Source of the DNA: Limonium bicolor
Lineage: Eukaryota; Streptophyta; Magnoliopsida; Caryophyllales; Plumbaginaceae
Reading direction: 5' to 3'
NCBI GenBank assembly: GCA_023374045.1
Contig: CM041776.1
Span: 476,397,375 to 476,461,374, forward strand
Length of the DNA: 64,000 bases
The notes under the pieces are model-generated. The model was not told the DNA's origin. It saw only the letters and a program-made list of their open reading frames with translations, and made no database searches. Each line of letters starts with the position of its first letter. Within the stretch, counting starts at the first letter, position 1. This document shows, piece after piece, positions 35,287 through 45,290 of the stretch. The translations under genes were made by a program, and so were the position numbers.

Positions 35287-37646
35287 TGTAACACCCCCAA
35301 ACACTGGCCTAGGAGTTAGGGATATTACACGCCGTGTATTATTACATAATAACGCAAGGCTCTAATAAACGAACTTAAACAAATAATCAAACAAGGCCCA
35401 AAACGAATACTTGAATAAAGTATAATCTAAGAGATGTGAAAACATCCCAAAAGTCATTACAAAACCCACCAAATGAATATCAAAAGCGGAAGCTAGCTGA
35501 AGAGGCCTAAAGGCTCAAAGTCAAATACAAATGTCTCAAAAGAATTCAGAATAACATAACGAACTAAACTCCAGAGCCGAGCAAAGTGACCCTCGCTGAT
35601 CAATCTGCAATGTTAGATAGAGTAGGGGAATGAGCAAACAACTATGCCCAGTAGATGACCAACTTCATCAACCAGCATGCTCAAAACATTTTAAGAATAT
35701 TAACAAATAAGAAGGAGTCGCAAGGAGTCCATAAACATATCAGAAAACAGAAGCAGAAGTCCATACCATAAAGGACTAAACAGAGTTAGAAGCAGACAGA
35801 ATCAGAAAACAGAGTGGGACAGAGTTGATCACAGCATGCAGACAGAACGAGCAACCAGCTCGTGAACAGAACGAGGAAACCTCACTCGTAAACAGAACAA
35901 GTGGAACACCTGTGAAAAGAACGGGGAACATCACCCGTGAAGCAGAAGGATCCTACATAGCGCGCTACGAGATAGCGAGACAAGCCATCCAAAGGTTCAG
36001 ATACGGAGATAACTAGGTCCCAAAACAGAAGCTTAAAAAAATTAAGCATATGCGCACCAAAGGCACCAGAAAGCACATAGATAGCTTGGAAATCAGAAGG
36101 GGAAACCAACCCCGCAAACGGAAGTCAAAACGGAGCTCAAACGAGCAAGTTACGGTCAAAACAGTAGCTCGTCCGAACTTGTGTCCGGACATCAATGTTC
36201 GGACACAAGTCGAACCTTAAAACAGAGACAGAGACAGAGGTGTCCGAACATCAAAGCTCAGACGGATGTTCAGACGTTCTTCGGAAATCAAACACACGTA
36301 TTGTCCGAACATGTGTCCGAACGACAAAGCTCGGACACAAGTCGAAGCAAAATCAGAGGAAGGAGATAGGTGTGTCCGAACTTCTATCCGGACTTACAAG
36401 TTCGGACACCATTCGAGACTTGTAAGTTGGACTCGTCCTCACACCCCGTCCGAACATCGAAGCTCGGACGGAAGTTCGGACATGTTAAAACTTCAGAAAA
36501 TTCAAAGCGCAAAAGGCCATGTCCGAACTTCCAAGGTCGGATGAATGTTCGGACGCGCCGAAAAAAACTCAGAGAACAAAGGCGATTTTCACACAAACAG
36601 AAGCACCAAAACAATGTCAAAACACCATAAGTTTGCAGAAAACAACCTTGGGGGTTTGTAGGCGTTAAAACAGCATTAAACAGACAGTTCACAATCACAA
36701 TTCTTAGACAGATCACAATCAAAGTTTAGAACCGGAACAAAACTCCCCAAGGCCGAACACACTAATCGAATCCATCAGCCACCTACCTCAATTAAACAGC
36801 AGACGCAACCCAAAATCTGAAGCGGTAGAACCCAGCCAATGCAGCCACCAAAACGCAGACCGAAACATATTCCAACTCACTGAGCAAAACACAATTGCAG
36901 AAACTCCCAATTCAGAAAACGGAGAGACCTCACAATCCAGAACTACCATTGACGAACACAACTAAAATCCTTACCTGAATCTGACAGCGGAATCACAGAC
37001 GAAGCCAACAGTAGAAGAAGATTGAAGGAAATGCAAGAACCACCGCTGGATGCAATCAGATTACAAAGAACAATTAGGGATTGGAAAGAGTTCCCAAAAC
37101 CTAACCCCAAAGCTGAAACGGAAATGGAGAACCGAACAAACGCTCACCTGAATTTGATAGCGAGACTGAAGCAGCAATCCACAGCAGAGAAGATCGGCGG
37201 AGACACCAGAAAATTCACTGATTACAATCAGATCACAGAGGGAAAGAATTAGGGATTGAAGAGGACAGCAACGCAGCAGCAGAAAACAATCTCAGATTCC
37301 CCGGACAGCATCGTAGTAGATCGATCAACAGAGAAGAGAGCTTGAGAGAGAGAGAACAATGAAGAGAGGAGCGTCTTACGGTTTTCCAAAACTGAACGGG
37401 AAAGAGAGCGTGACTGAGATCGTGAATTGGTAGTGGGGAAAAGAAGATACTGATTAAGGAAATTAAGTATTTAATTAGGGAGAATAAATGAGAGATTATT
37501 CTCACCAGGGAAATTAAACGGAAGAGAAGAAAGACCCTTCTGCCCTTGTCTTTAATCAGAGGGACTCCCATGTCCTAAATCCAAAATGCAACAACATAAA
37601 GTCACTTGTGACGAAATAAATTGCAGCGAAACTTTGGGTTATAACA
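35287..37646 (-). mobile_element. 5' LTR of N
   Basis: It is 2360 bp, starting TGTAACACCC at 35287 and ending GGTTATAACA at 37646, next to TGGTC. It is complete. It includes the TCCGAAC cluster at 36170-36560, with a 32-base hairpin at 36178-36209 whose 15-bp arms (CTTGTGTCCGGACAT and its near-complement) have one mismatch. A purine-rich (GA)n run lies near 37340. The short open frames inside are shared with the 3' LTR and are not genes. Confidence 0.9.
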
Positions 37647-37651
37647 TGGTC

Positions 37652-40600
37652 AATTAATGACCACCCTAACCCTTTGGCTGCGGCAGGCATGGAGCATGAA
37701 AGACAGCTCATTCTACTTTAACACTAAATATCTAGCTAATTTGTGAATCACCATTTTACTATTCCATTTTATACTTTTATTCATTTAAACACATTACCTT
37801 TTCTCTTGCTCTTGTTCCATTCCAGCCAAGCCATCAGCCTTCTATACTAAGCTGTGTTCTGAGTATGCAAGGTAAATCAATCTTTAAGCACTAAGGTAAT
37901 CGTTTAAGGCATATTTTAGCTTTTTCTTCATCTTATCATTACCTATACATGGAGCTCATGATCTATCACTTTCCATGGCTCATTCTCAGTGTTTTAAACC
38001 TTGAACAACAACCAATCTCGGCTGAAGCAAGTCTAGGGACCAAGGTTTCCAAAATTTGCATTATAAGGTAAAAACATACCTTAAGCATCTCCTTTCTCCA
38101 TCCGGTTTCTTATTCTGATTTCTATGAGTTTATTCACTCATAATAATTCATTTCATGTTATTCAGTTGGTTAACCATTTGGAGCAAGGGTGGCCGAAAAT
38201 CAAAGGAAATTCATTCTTTAAGGCATTTTGCCAAGGTAAAACCTATTACCATAGCAGCTTGTTGTTGTCTAGCTATTCCTATGTTTATATGGTGAATTTA
38301 ACACCATGTGGTGTGTTAATTCAGGCCGAAATCCTTTGGAAACTTCCTTGCATTTTTAAGGTGATTTTTGCCTTAAATATATTAATTGTCTTTATGGTTA
38401 AGCTCATGCTTGGAGTGTAACCATATCTTATTTTGGTGTATTAAACATGTCTAAATGATGTGGTGATTTTTCCTCCAACCTGCCGAGTTGTTACTAAGGA
38501 TAAACCAAGGTATAAACACCTTAAACTTATGATTTTATGATTTCTTAGCATATATATTATATGTGCCGAGAGTGGAGTTATTTATATGGGTGATTTTAAC
38601 CTAAGTATGGAAAAAAATGACTAAGATAAATTAAGCTAGTCATTTAAGTGATTAATTAACATAATGGTCAAATTATGACATTATGTGGAAAAATAAATAA
38701 ACTACAGCAAGGCCGAGAGTTTATAGTATAATTTGAGCTATTTATGTGTAATTTTATGTTATAAAGCAAAGTTGTAATAAGGCCATGTCATTAGGCCATT
38801 TTAATTTAAGTTTAAAGCTTATTTAGTTTAATTTATGCTTATATAATTATGTTTGGGGTCAAATGGTAATTACTAGTAAAATATAAAGCTGTGGGCTTAA
38901 TTTAGAGGAATTTAGGGTTTTTAAATGAATTTAATAAAAATTATAACATTTTATAAAGTTTTGGGTCAAAATTGTAAAAATAGAAAACTATAGGGTATAG
39001 TTGGTAATTACCAAAAGTTTGGTTCCAATTTGGCATTAGAAGTCAAAGTTGACTAGATAGGAGACTTTGACTAAGTTTGGAGAATTTAAGAAATTAAAAT
39101 ACTACCTTATATTAAGATAGTTATTTAATTGTAAAAGATTTATAAGAGATGGGGTTATATTGCGATTTCCGAAAATTTGGGGTACTAAATAGAATTTCGA
39201 ACAGACCTTAGGTTATTAGGAATTTTTAGAAGTTTATTTGGTTAAATTTGGAGTTTATATGAATTATATAAGTATAATATATGATATTTCATGACATTGT
39301 TACAAATGGGTAACATATGGGTAAAAACCGAGATTTATAGAAAGTATAAGGTTAGGAATGATATTTATAACCTTTTGGTATAGTTTGATAATTTTTGGAA
39401 TTATATATAAGGTTTTATGAAGATATATGTAAATATATAGTTTTAATGACATTAGAAAACTATGTATTATAAATTGGGGAGATTTGGTAAATATACAAAG
39501 TTAGGTGGTGGGAATTTAATTAAAACAGACCCTAGGGTCTGTTCGGTAATTATAGCCTTTAAAAACAATAGGTTATAATTATATTAAGGTTTAAGGATTA
39601 TAATATAAGATATATATTATAAGTGTAACAATGAAATATAATTTGGGGATGATTTGTAATTTATGGAAGTATAGTGGGTGATAATAAAAACCGAAAGTAT
39701 AAGGGGATGTTTGGTATTTAATAACAATTTATAACTATAGGTTATAATTGTTTTAATGACATAAATGTCATAATATATGTTATATAACTATGATATAACA
39801 TTATATTAATTATGTGGTTGATTTTATAAATATCTAAGTAACTAGGTGCTGTTCGGTAATATGGGCATTTTTAAATAAAAATTTATAATATGGTTTTAAT
39901 GTTATAAGGGTATAACATTTATAATATAAAGAACATTCATTAAAGAGAATGAATATATTATAAAGACTTACCATATAATAAAGAGTCCCATAATATATAT
40001 ATAAATAAATATATGTTATAGAGTGGAGAATATAATATGGTTCAATAACCATATATTATCATAATTTAAATGATATAAGATAAAAAAAAAAAGAATTACA
40101 AACATTGGATATGGAGAATCTAATGTTAGGAGTTTACATGGAATAATAAGGATTTATATAATTCAAAGTATTTTTATACATGAATTATACTCCATTAAAC
40201 TTGGAAAAACAAACCTTAGGAAAATAAATACTAAGGTGAAATGTATAATATATGATTAAGAATTATACATGCAATATAGAAACAAACTATATAATATACA
40301 AGGGTATATTGAATTACATGCGATAACAAAGTCCAAACTTTAAGTATATTAATATACAAGACGAGACTACGCGTGTAATATAACGTTTTTCCAATCCCGA
40401 GTTAAGCCGAAAACCCGACAAACGTTGACAGTTAATAACGGGGGATTGACCGGGAGGTACTAGTGACGGTACGGGGTACCGTAGAGTTATGTTGTTATAC
40501 GGGATTCTAATCAGTAGCGTTATATATTATTAGACTGTTAGAGACGACACGGGGAGCATCGGATCTAGCTGATTCATACTCCACGGTTATACATTCAGGG

Positions 40601-41950
40601 TGAACGGTATGTTGTTACGTGTCTCTGATTGTCTCTGAGGGCTTCCTCAGTTCAGACTTCTGTGTAATCTGTGATAAGATTGTTTGTCTGATTGTGTGAA
40701 TAAATATGCATGAACTGTATATTTTTAGCTGCTTATTATATACTGTTGTTGCGTTAATAGTATTGATTCGTATATATGGACCTATATATATAAAACGAAC
40801 AAGTGGCTATGGTGCTATCTTATATGTAATATAAGGATCGTCAGAAAAACGTTGTAGCACTAGGATAATAAGATATACATATTATCTGAGACTTTAATAC
40901 AGAGCATTGGCCTTTCTAAACGCCGCTCTCGTATCTGACGCTAGATCCCGAGTTTACAGACTCCGGATTGGACTAACGACCTTAGTCTGCTGTGTTAGAA
41001 AAATTGGTAATGCGATGCAATGGTATATTTAATTAACATAACAAAGCCAAGAGGATGTGGCTCTTGGTGCGCGCTGTGATCACAAAAACGATACTAGGAT
41101 GTCCGCGTACGGGTCCGCAAGTATCAAGAAATTTCCCGTGAGCTAGGAGTGGCTACTGCCGTGGGTGACCCGCCATAGTAAATGGGTAATTTAGAGACAC
41201 GTCGTTTTTAATGAGACGTTATCACTAGGTATAACTGAACACTTATTACAGTTGAGACTTGTACATTGGCGAACAATATTGGTTTCTATGCCAAGGATGG
41301 GAGTTAATACTTGTTTATTATTCTCGTTGTTTCGCCTTGTTGTTCATTGGTTATACTGTGTGGTTTATATTATGTGTGGTGATGGTTGTGTTATTGTATG
41401 TTATTACTTTTAACTGTTTTACAGTTTAAATATTAAAACGGTATTGCATGTAACGAATCTCATGCTCTCGACCAATTAATTGAGGGGTTTGAGGAGGCAT
41501 GACGGGGCATGTGATAACATACTCAGCAGGGGCTGATTCCATACCACAAACCATTTTATTTCAGGAGACTAGCTGGAGGGTCGACGCGGGGCGCGACAGT
41601 TGTGGTTTTACTGTTGGTTAAGACTTGGTACGGTTTGAGACTACTGTTGTTTTGGACTCGGGTTTTGTAAACCGAGGTGTATGTTTGGATAGACGCTCAC
41701 GTGTACGGTTTGTATAAGACGGTTGTTGTTGTTTATGTTTTTAGATTGTTTAAGCACTACTATCCATCTCTTATGGTCACTGCGGGAATACGTTTCGTAT
41801 GTTGATTATCATGTAACTCGTTATCACCCGTATGGGCAAGTGATAACAGTGACACCATTAGAACGACAGTCTGTTATTTACCGTTGCGATTTATTTACTA
41901 AGTACGATGTTTATATTATAATTAGGAGCTGGATTAGTAGGGGTGTTACA
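37652..41950 (+). mobile_element. 5' LTR of P, second part
   Basis: It continues the LTR after the TGGTC at 37647 and ends AGGGGTGTTACA at 41950. It aligns with 49072-53459. The middle (38570-40330) is very AT-rich. A stretch of about 31 bp present in the 3' LTR at about 52626-52656 is absent here near 41145. The U5-proximal part carries GAATCTCATGCTCTCGAC (41455) and a TTTTATTTCAG run (41554-41564), both shared with the Q LTR. No gene is supported in these 4.3 kb. Confidence 0.9.
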
Positions 41951-41954
41951 AAAG

Positions 41955-41966
41955 TGGTATCAGAGC
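41955..41966 (+). other. Primer-binding site of P (initiator tRNA-Met)
   Basis: TGGTATCAGAGC begins four bases after the LTR end. The 210 bases that follow up to the gag ATG form the leader and hold no supported gene. Confidence 0.93.
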
Positions 41967-42838
41967 GGTGTACCGCTCTGATTACAAGAGATAGTAGTCT
42001 AAGTACCGTGAGCTCAGGTTATTTATATACGAGCAACAATGAGGAAGTTGTGAACGAGTTGAGTTAGGAGATTGTCGGGGACAATGTGTTTTACGCCTTT
42101 CAGGGCTATGTGAACTTATGGTTGAGAAAAGTACGGTATTTATACCGAGAGTTGACCTTGATTCTGAATTCTTCAGATGTCTACTGGAAGGCGTTCGGCA
42201 GGCAGAGGCAGAGGTGGAGGCGGCGGGTCTGGAGGAGGTCCTCTTGAGACCTATGCCGCAGGCGTTGCTGAGACGGTAGCTGCCGTCTTTGCTCAGCTAG
42301 CCCTGATGGGAGGCGTCCAGATCGGAGCGCCACCCATAGTCCCACCCGTACCCGCACCGAGAGAGCCAAACTGGCTAAAGAGCGTCGCCGACACGCGAGT
42401 ACCTACTTACGATGGAGCAGCTGATCCCACCGTCCTGGAGAGATATATTATTGAGCACGAGAAGGCCTTTGACGCCATCCACGTGCCTGCTGAGCACCGG
42501 GTCGGTATAGCAGCCTTCCATCTGAGGGACGCCGCCAGTACTTGGTGGAGGTCCGTGAAGGCACACTACACTACTATAAAGGGTCTCGGTTGGACGGGTT
42601 TTGTGGAGTTGCTGAGGGAAAAGTACTACCCTGCTCACTTAAAGCAGAGGAAGAGGGAGGAGTTCGAGGCTCTGAGGCAGAGTAGTCTGATAGTGGATCA
42701 GTACTACTCATTCATCGGGCTGTTGGACTTTGTCCCGGAGTTGTTTATTCTGACACCGTGAAGGTGGAGAAGTTCAGAAGCGGACTACGATATGCTATCA
42801 AGGCCACCATGGGTGCTGCTTTATACCCTACGGTTCAG

Positions 42839-42916
42839 GTAAATTAGTTGACAGATTATACCTTGTAACTCAGTTTGATTTATTACAAGTTCGGGGAACT
42901 CATTGATGCATTATAG
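42839..42916 (+). other. Candidate gag intron 1 of P
   Basis: 78 bases from GTAAATTAG to TTATAG, AT-rich compared with the GC-rich exons, with an in-frame stop (TAG) at once after the donor. Its removal joins ...TVQ to ECYDAATRTELL in phase 0, which restores the gag-like reading. Confidence 0.75.
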
Positions 42917-43047
42917 GAGTGCTATGATGCTGCTACTCGGACCGAGTTGTTGGTGAACAGCCGGGATGACAGCCAGGGGCAGAAGCGTAAGGCCCCTGAG
43001 AAGGAGGCTGAGGTTGTGGCTGGAGGTGGTGGCAGCAAGGGCTGGAA

Positions 43048-43140
43048 GTAAGAACCGCTTTTAAGTTATTTAATTCATTTAAATTACTTACTTGCTGCCT
43101 GCTTTCATACCTACTATTCCTAACACTTTGACGATCACAG
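43048..43140 (+). other. Candidate gag intron 2 of P
   Basis: 93 bases from GTAAGAACC to GATCACAG, with a U-rich middle and a good branch-point match (CCTAACAC) about 23 bases before the acceptor. Removal joins GSKGWK to KKKFSWREKKKERA in phase 2. This is the clearest of the introns. Confidence 0.82.
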
Positions 43141-43265
43141 GAAGAAAAAGTTCTCCTGGAGGGAGAAGAAGAAGGAGCGGGCCATCCAGAAGGGCAAGGA
43201 GAACGTTCCGATGCTGACCGGGCCTACCTATGATGTCCAGCCTCTCAGATCTGCACCCCCTACGG

Positions 43266-43350
43266 GTAAGCGATCTAACCTTGTGAATGAGCTGTGTATT
43301 ACACTATCCATTACCGTCCTTGTATTAACCAGATTGTTATATGATAATAG
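43266..43350 (+). other. Candidate gag intron 3 of P
   Basis: 85 bases from GTAAGCGATC to GATAATAG, with TTAAC about 25 bases before the acceptor. Removal (phase 1) joins SAPPTG to SAP-stop-RHFHCKRCGK: the zinc-knuckle frame is reached, apart from one TAG that I read as a later mutation. Confidence 0.75.
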
Positions 43351-43704
43351 GTTCTGCACCCTAGCGCCACTTTCACTGCAAGCGTTGTGGTAAAGACCAC
43401 CCGGGTGTTGATTACACCGGGCAAGCTGTGGACTGCCACCACTGTGGAAAGAAAGGCCATAGGTCGTTCGAGTGCTTCGCGAATCCGGAGAGCCGAGCGT
43501 ACCGCCCGTCGAAGGGGACTCAGAGTGCACCTACTGGAGGAGGTGGAGCTCGAGGTGGCCAGAGGGGGCCGGCGCCCCAAGCCCAGAGGGGGCAACAGCA
43601 GCAGCAGCAGCAGCCGCAGCAGAACCAGAGGAACCCGCCGGGCAACCGTGTGCTGAATGCAGCGGGAGCTTCGGGCACTGGTACTAGTACCCAGCGCGGT
43701 GAAG

Positions 43705-43834
43705 GTTAGAATTTGAAACCTTAACCATTGTATGAGAGCATGACTAAGTGTGAAACGCTTTACCTTAGCATGAATGTGTGTTTTAATTACCGCTTTAGAT
43801 AAACGACTTACCTAGGAAACCTCTTATCTCTTAG
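43705..43834 (+). other. Candidate intron 4 of P, joining gag to AlkB
   Basis: GTTAGAATTTG...CTCTTAG, 130 bases. The gag exon ends in phase 1 (G) and the next exon starts GA, giving GGA and then GAC TTC GAT ATC TGC, in the AlkB frame. Without splicing, gag stops at TAG 43707-43709 and AlkB has no ATG at its N-terminus. The same donor can pair with the acceptor at 44694 instead. Confidence 0.65.
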
Positions 43835-44574
43835 GAGACTTCGATATCTGCTATCCCACACTTACAAGACAGAGATCACTTAGACCCGTGGAAGAAAGAC
43901 GGGAGTACCCTAACGAGTTGTGTCATGAGGTCAGACCGGGCATGATACTTCTCAGAGAGTTCCTAACCCTAGATGAGCAAATCGCCATAGTGAATGAGTG
44001 TAGAGCTTTGGGTAAGGGCATGGGAGGATTTTATACCCCTGTATTTAATAGTAGTTCTAAGATGAAAGTGCACAGGATGTGCTTAGGGAAAGATTGGGAT
44101 CCGCAAGCTAGGGTTTATCGAGAGGTGAGGATGGTAGATGGCGTATCAACACCTAGAATACCGGAGAGTTTCCTAACCTTGGTGAGAAACGCAATGGATA
44201 TTGCTCAAAACTATGAAACGTATCCATTACCCGACATGACACCTGACGTCTGCATCGTCAACTATTACGAACAGGGAGGAAAACTTGGGATGCACCAAGA
44301 CCGTGATGAGACGACCGAGTCCATCACCAGAGGAATACCGGTTGTGTCATTCTCCATCGGCGATGATGCTGAGTTCATCTATGGAGACCAGAAGAGGATG
44401 GATCTAGCAAGCAAGATCAACCTCAAGTCTGGGGATGTGTTGGTATTTGGTGGAGAGTCGAGGCTTGTATATCATGGAATCAAGAGCATTAAGCTCAATA
44501 CCGCCCCACCAGCTCTAGTGAATGAGACCCACATCCGACCTGGCCGTTTAAATTTGACTTTCAGACAGTACTGA
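43835..44574 (+). CDS. AlkB-family 2-oxoglutarate/Fe(II) dioxygenase, ALKBH1-like, inside retroelement P
   Basis: The open frame runs from the acceptor at 43834 to a TGA at 44572-44574. Numbered from the GTG at 43888 it has 228 residues. It contains RPGMILLREFLTLDEQ, VCIVNYYEQGG, the iron-binding H136-Q-D138 (GMHQDRDE), PVVSFSIGDDAEF, LKSGDVLVFGGESRLVYH with the third iron ligand H196, and R220-LNLTF-R226, the RxNxTxR signature that binds 2-oxoglutarate. All catalytic residues are present. Resemblance is closest to plant ALKBH1 and bacterial AlkB as I remember them. No frameshift or stop occurs, although gag and pol on both sides are damaged. There is no in-frame ATG before M19, so expression as a spliced Gag fusion is the simplest model. 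Known family members demethylate 1-methyladenine, N6-methyladenine or 3-methylcytosine in nucleic acids. A role for the element is inferred. An accidental retrocopy of a host gene is the alternative. Confidence 0.9.
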
Positions 44575-44622
44575 TGTAATGGTAGTAGCTAAGTGTGTAA
44601 TCTTGTATAATACAGTTGGATG

Positions 44623-44628
44623 AATAAA
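44623..44628 (+). promoter_or_regulatory. Poly(A) signal candidate after AlkB
   Basis: AATAAA lies 49 bases after the AlkB stop, preceded by UGUA-like and U-rich elements (TGTAATGG, CTTGTATAATAC) and followed by a T-run. It would allow a short mRNA to end after AlkB. It may be derived from the 3' untranslated region of the captured gene. Confidence 0.55.
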
Positions 44629-44694
44629 ATGAGAGTTTTTGTAGCTTCAAGTATATGTGTTCAGTTTGTTGATACCGTTAATTCATAACCTCAG

Positions 44695-45290
44695 GCCACA
44701 AAAATGGAAAGGAGGGTACCATATGCATCCTAGATATGGCGCAAGCCAAGGAGTCCGGTAATGTCATCACAGGTATGAGAATTACAACCGACAGTAAATT
44801 AGTGATTTATTGGGACTCGATGCTAATAGGAGAGGTGATCTCAGGTACCTTTCCTGTTGATGGTGTTAGTGCTTCCGTATTGTTCGACTCAGGGGCTTCG
44901 CATTCTTTTATTTCCTCGGCATTTGCTAATAAGCTGGGGGCTGCCCCCGAACAGGAAATAAAAGATAGTACATGGGGTTAGAGATCAGCATTATGACTGA
45001 GACCTTTTTCATCGATCTGATCGAGTTCAAGAACTTGGGCTTTGACATTATAGTGGGCATGGATTGGCTGCAGAAGCATAGGGACCGCCTTCATTGTGCA
45101 GAGCATCGACTACTGCTGAAGGGGCCGAGCGGCAAGACAGTGTCATACCGCAGTGTGAGGAGAGAGCCGACTGTCAAGATCGTGTCAGCATTGTCCCTGA
45201 TGAAGGACGTTAGGAAGTGCCGACAAGCCTTCCTCTGTTATGTACAGGACACGAGACAGAGCGACGTGATGGACTCAAACATTCCAGTCG
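44695..45290 (+). pseudogene. Protease of P, with one candidate intron
   Basis: The acceptor AG at 44693-44694 opens the frame HKNGKEGTICILD followed by MAQAKESGNVITG; it is in phase with the gag donor at 43704. After candidate intron 44773-44844 the frame continues TFPVDGVSASVLFDSGASHSFIS with the active site DSGA. It loses phase near 44972 and continues in another frame as DLIEFKNLGFDIIVGMDWLQ. Part of the protein between these points seems deleted. Retention of the 72-base intron would not break the frame. Confidence 0.78.
44773..44844 (+). other. Candidate intron 5 of P in the protease
   Basis: 72 bases, GTATGAGAAT...GATCTCAG, between ...GNVIT-G and TFPVDGV. Relatives read VITGTF without interruption, so the 24 extra codons look intronic. 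It is a multiple of 3 with no stop, so retention is possible. Confidence 0.6.

Larger units (their letters stand above)
28408..37646 (-). mobile_element. Element N: Tekay/Del-like retrotransposon nested in the P 5' LTR
   Basis: N is 9.2 kb and runs right to left: 5' LTR 35287-37646, iMet PBS, gag, PR, RT, RNase H, INT, and 3' LTR 28408 to about 30756. Ends are TGTAACATCC at the left and GGTTATAACA at the right, with the TGGTC duplication outside. Gag and pol are one long frame broken by five nonsense codons and one frameshift. There is no AlkB gene and no sign of introns between its gag and protease, unlike P. The LTRs differ by a few percent by eye. Confidence 0.92.
42177..43704 (+). pseudogene. 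Gag of P, four exons with three apparent introns
   Basis: The ATG at 42177 opens a 194-codon frame with a glycine-rich N-terminus and a capsid core (EHRVGIAAFHLRDAASTWW, FVELLREKYYPAHLKQRKR). A one-base shift near 42735 leads to VYSDTVKVEKFRSGLRYAI, ending at 42838. Exons 42917-43047, 43141-43265 and 43351-43704 then follow in frame. Exon 4 encodes a degenerate knuckle (CKRCGKDHPGVDY, last Cys replaced by Tyr), a complete one (CHHCGKKGHRSFEC), and a Gln/Gly-rich tail. It carries a TAG at 43362-43364. The exon ends in phase 1 at 43704 (GAAG|GTTAG). Gag forms the particle and binds RNA. The broken frame means this copy is probably inactive. Confidence 0.82.

Noticed and set aside
41955..41966. 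Possible tRNA gene fragments at PBS sites (also 5108, 20157, 20697, 35270)
   Set aside because: They match only the 3' ends of tRNAs and lie next to LTR ends, so they are primer-binding sites.
43428..43709. Separate small zinc-finger protein
   Set aside because: The knuckle CHHCGKKGHRSFEC is the nucleocapsid part of gag exon 4, in frame with exon 3 after intron removal.
44736..44981. Independent 81-residue protein from ATG 44736
   Set aside because: It is the protease N-terminus with a probable unspliced intron; the DSGASHSF active site is clear.
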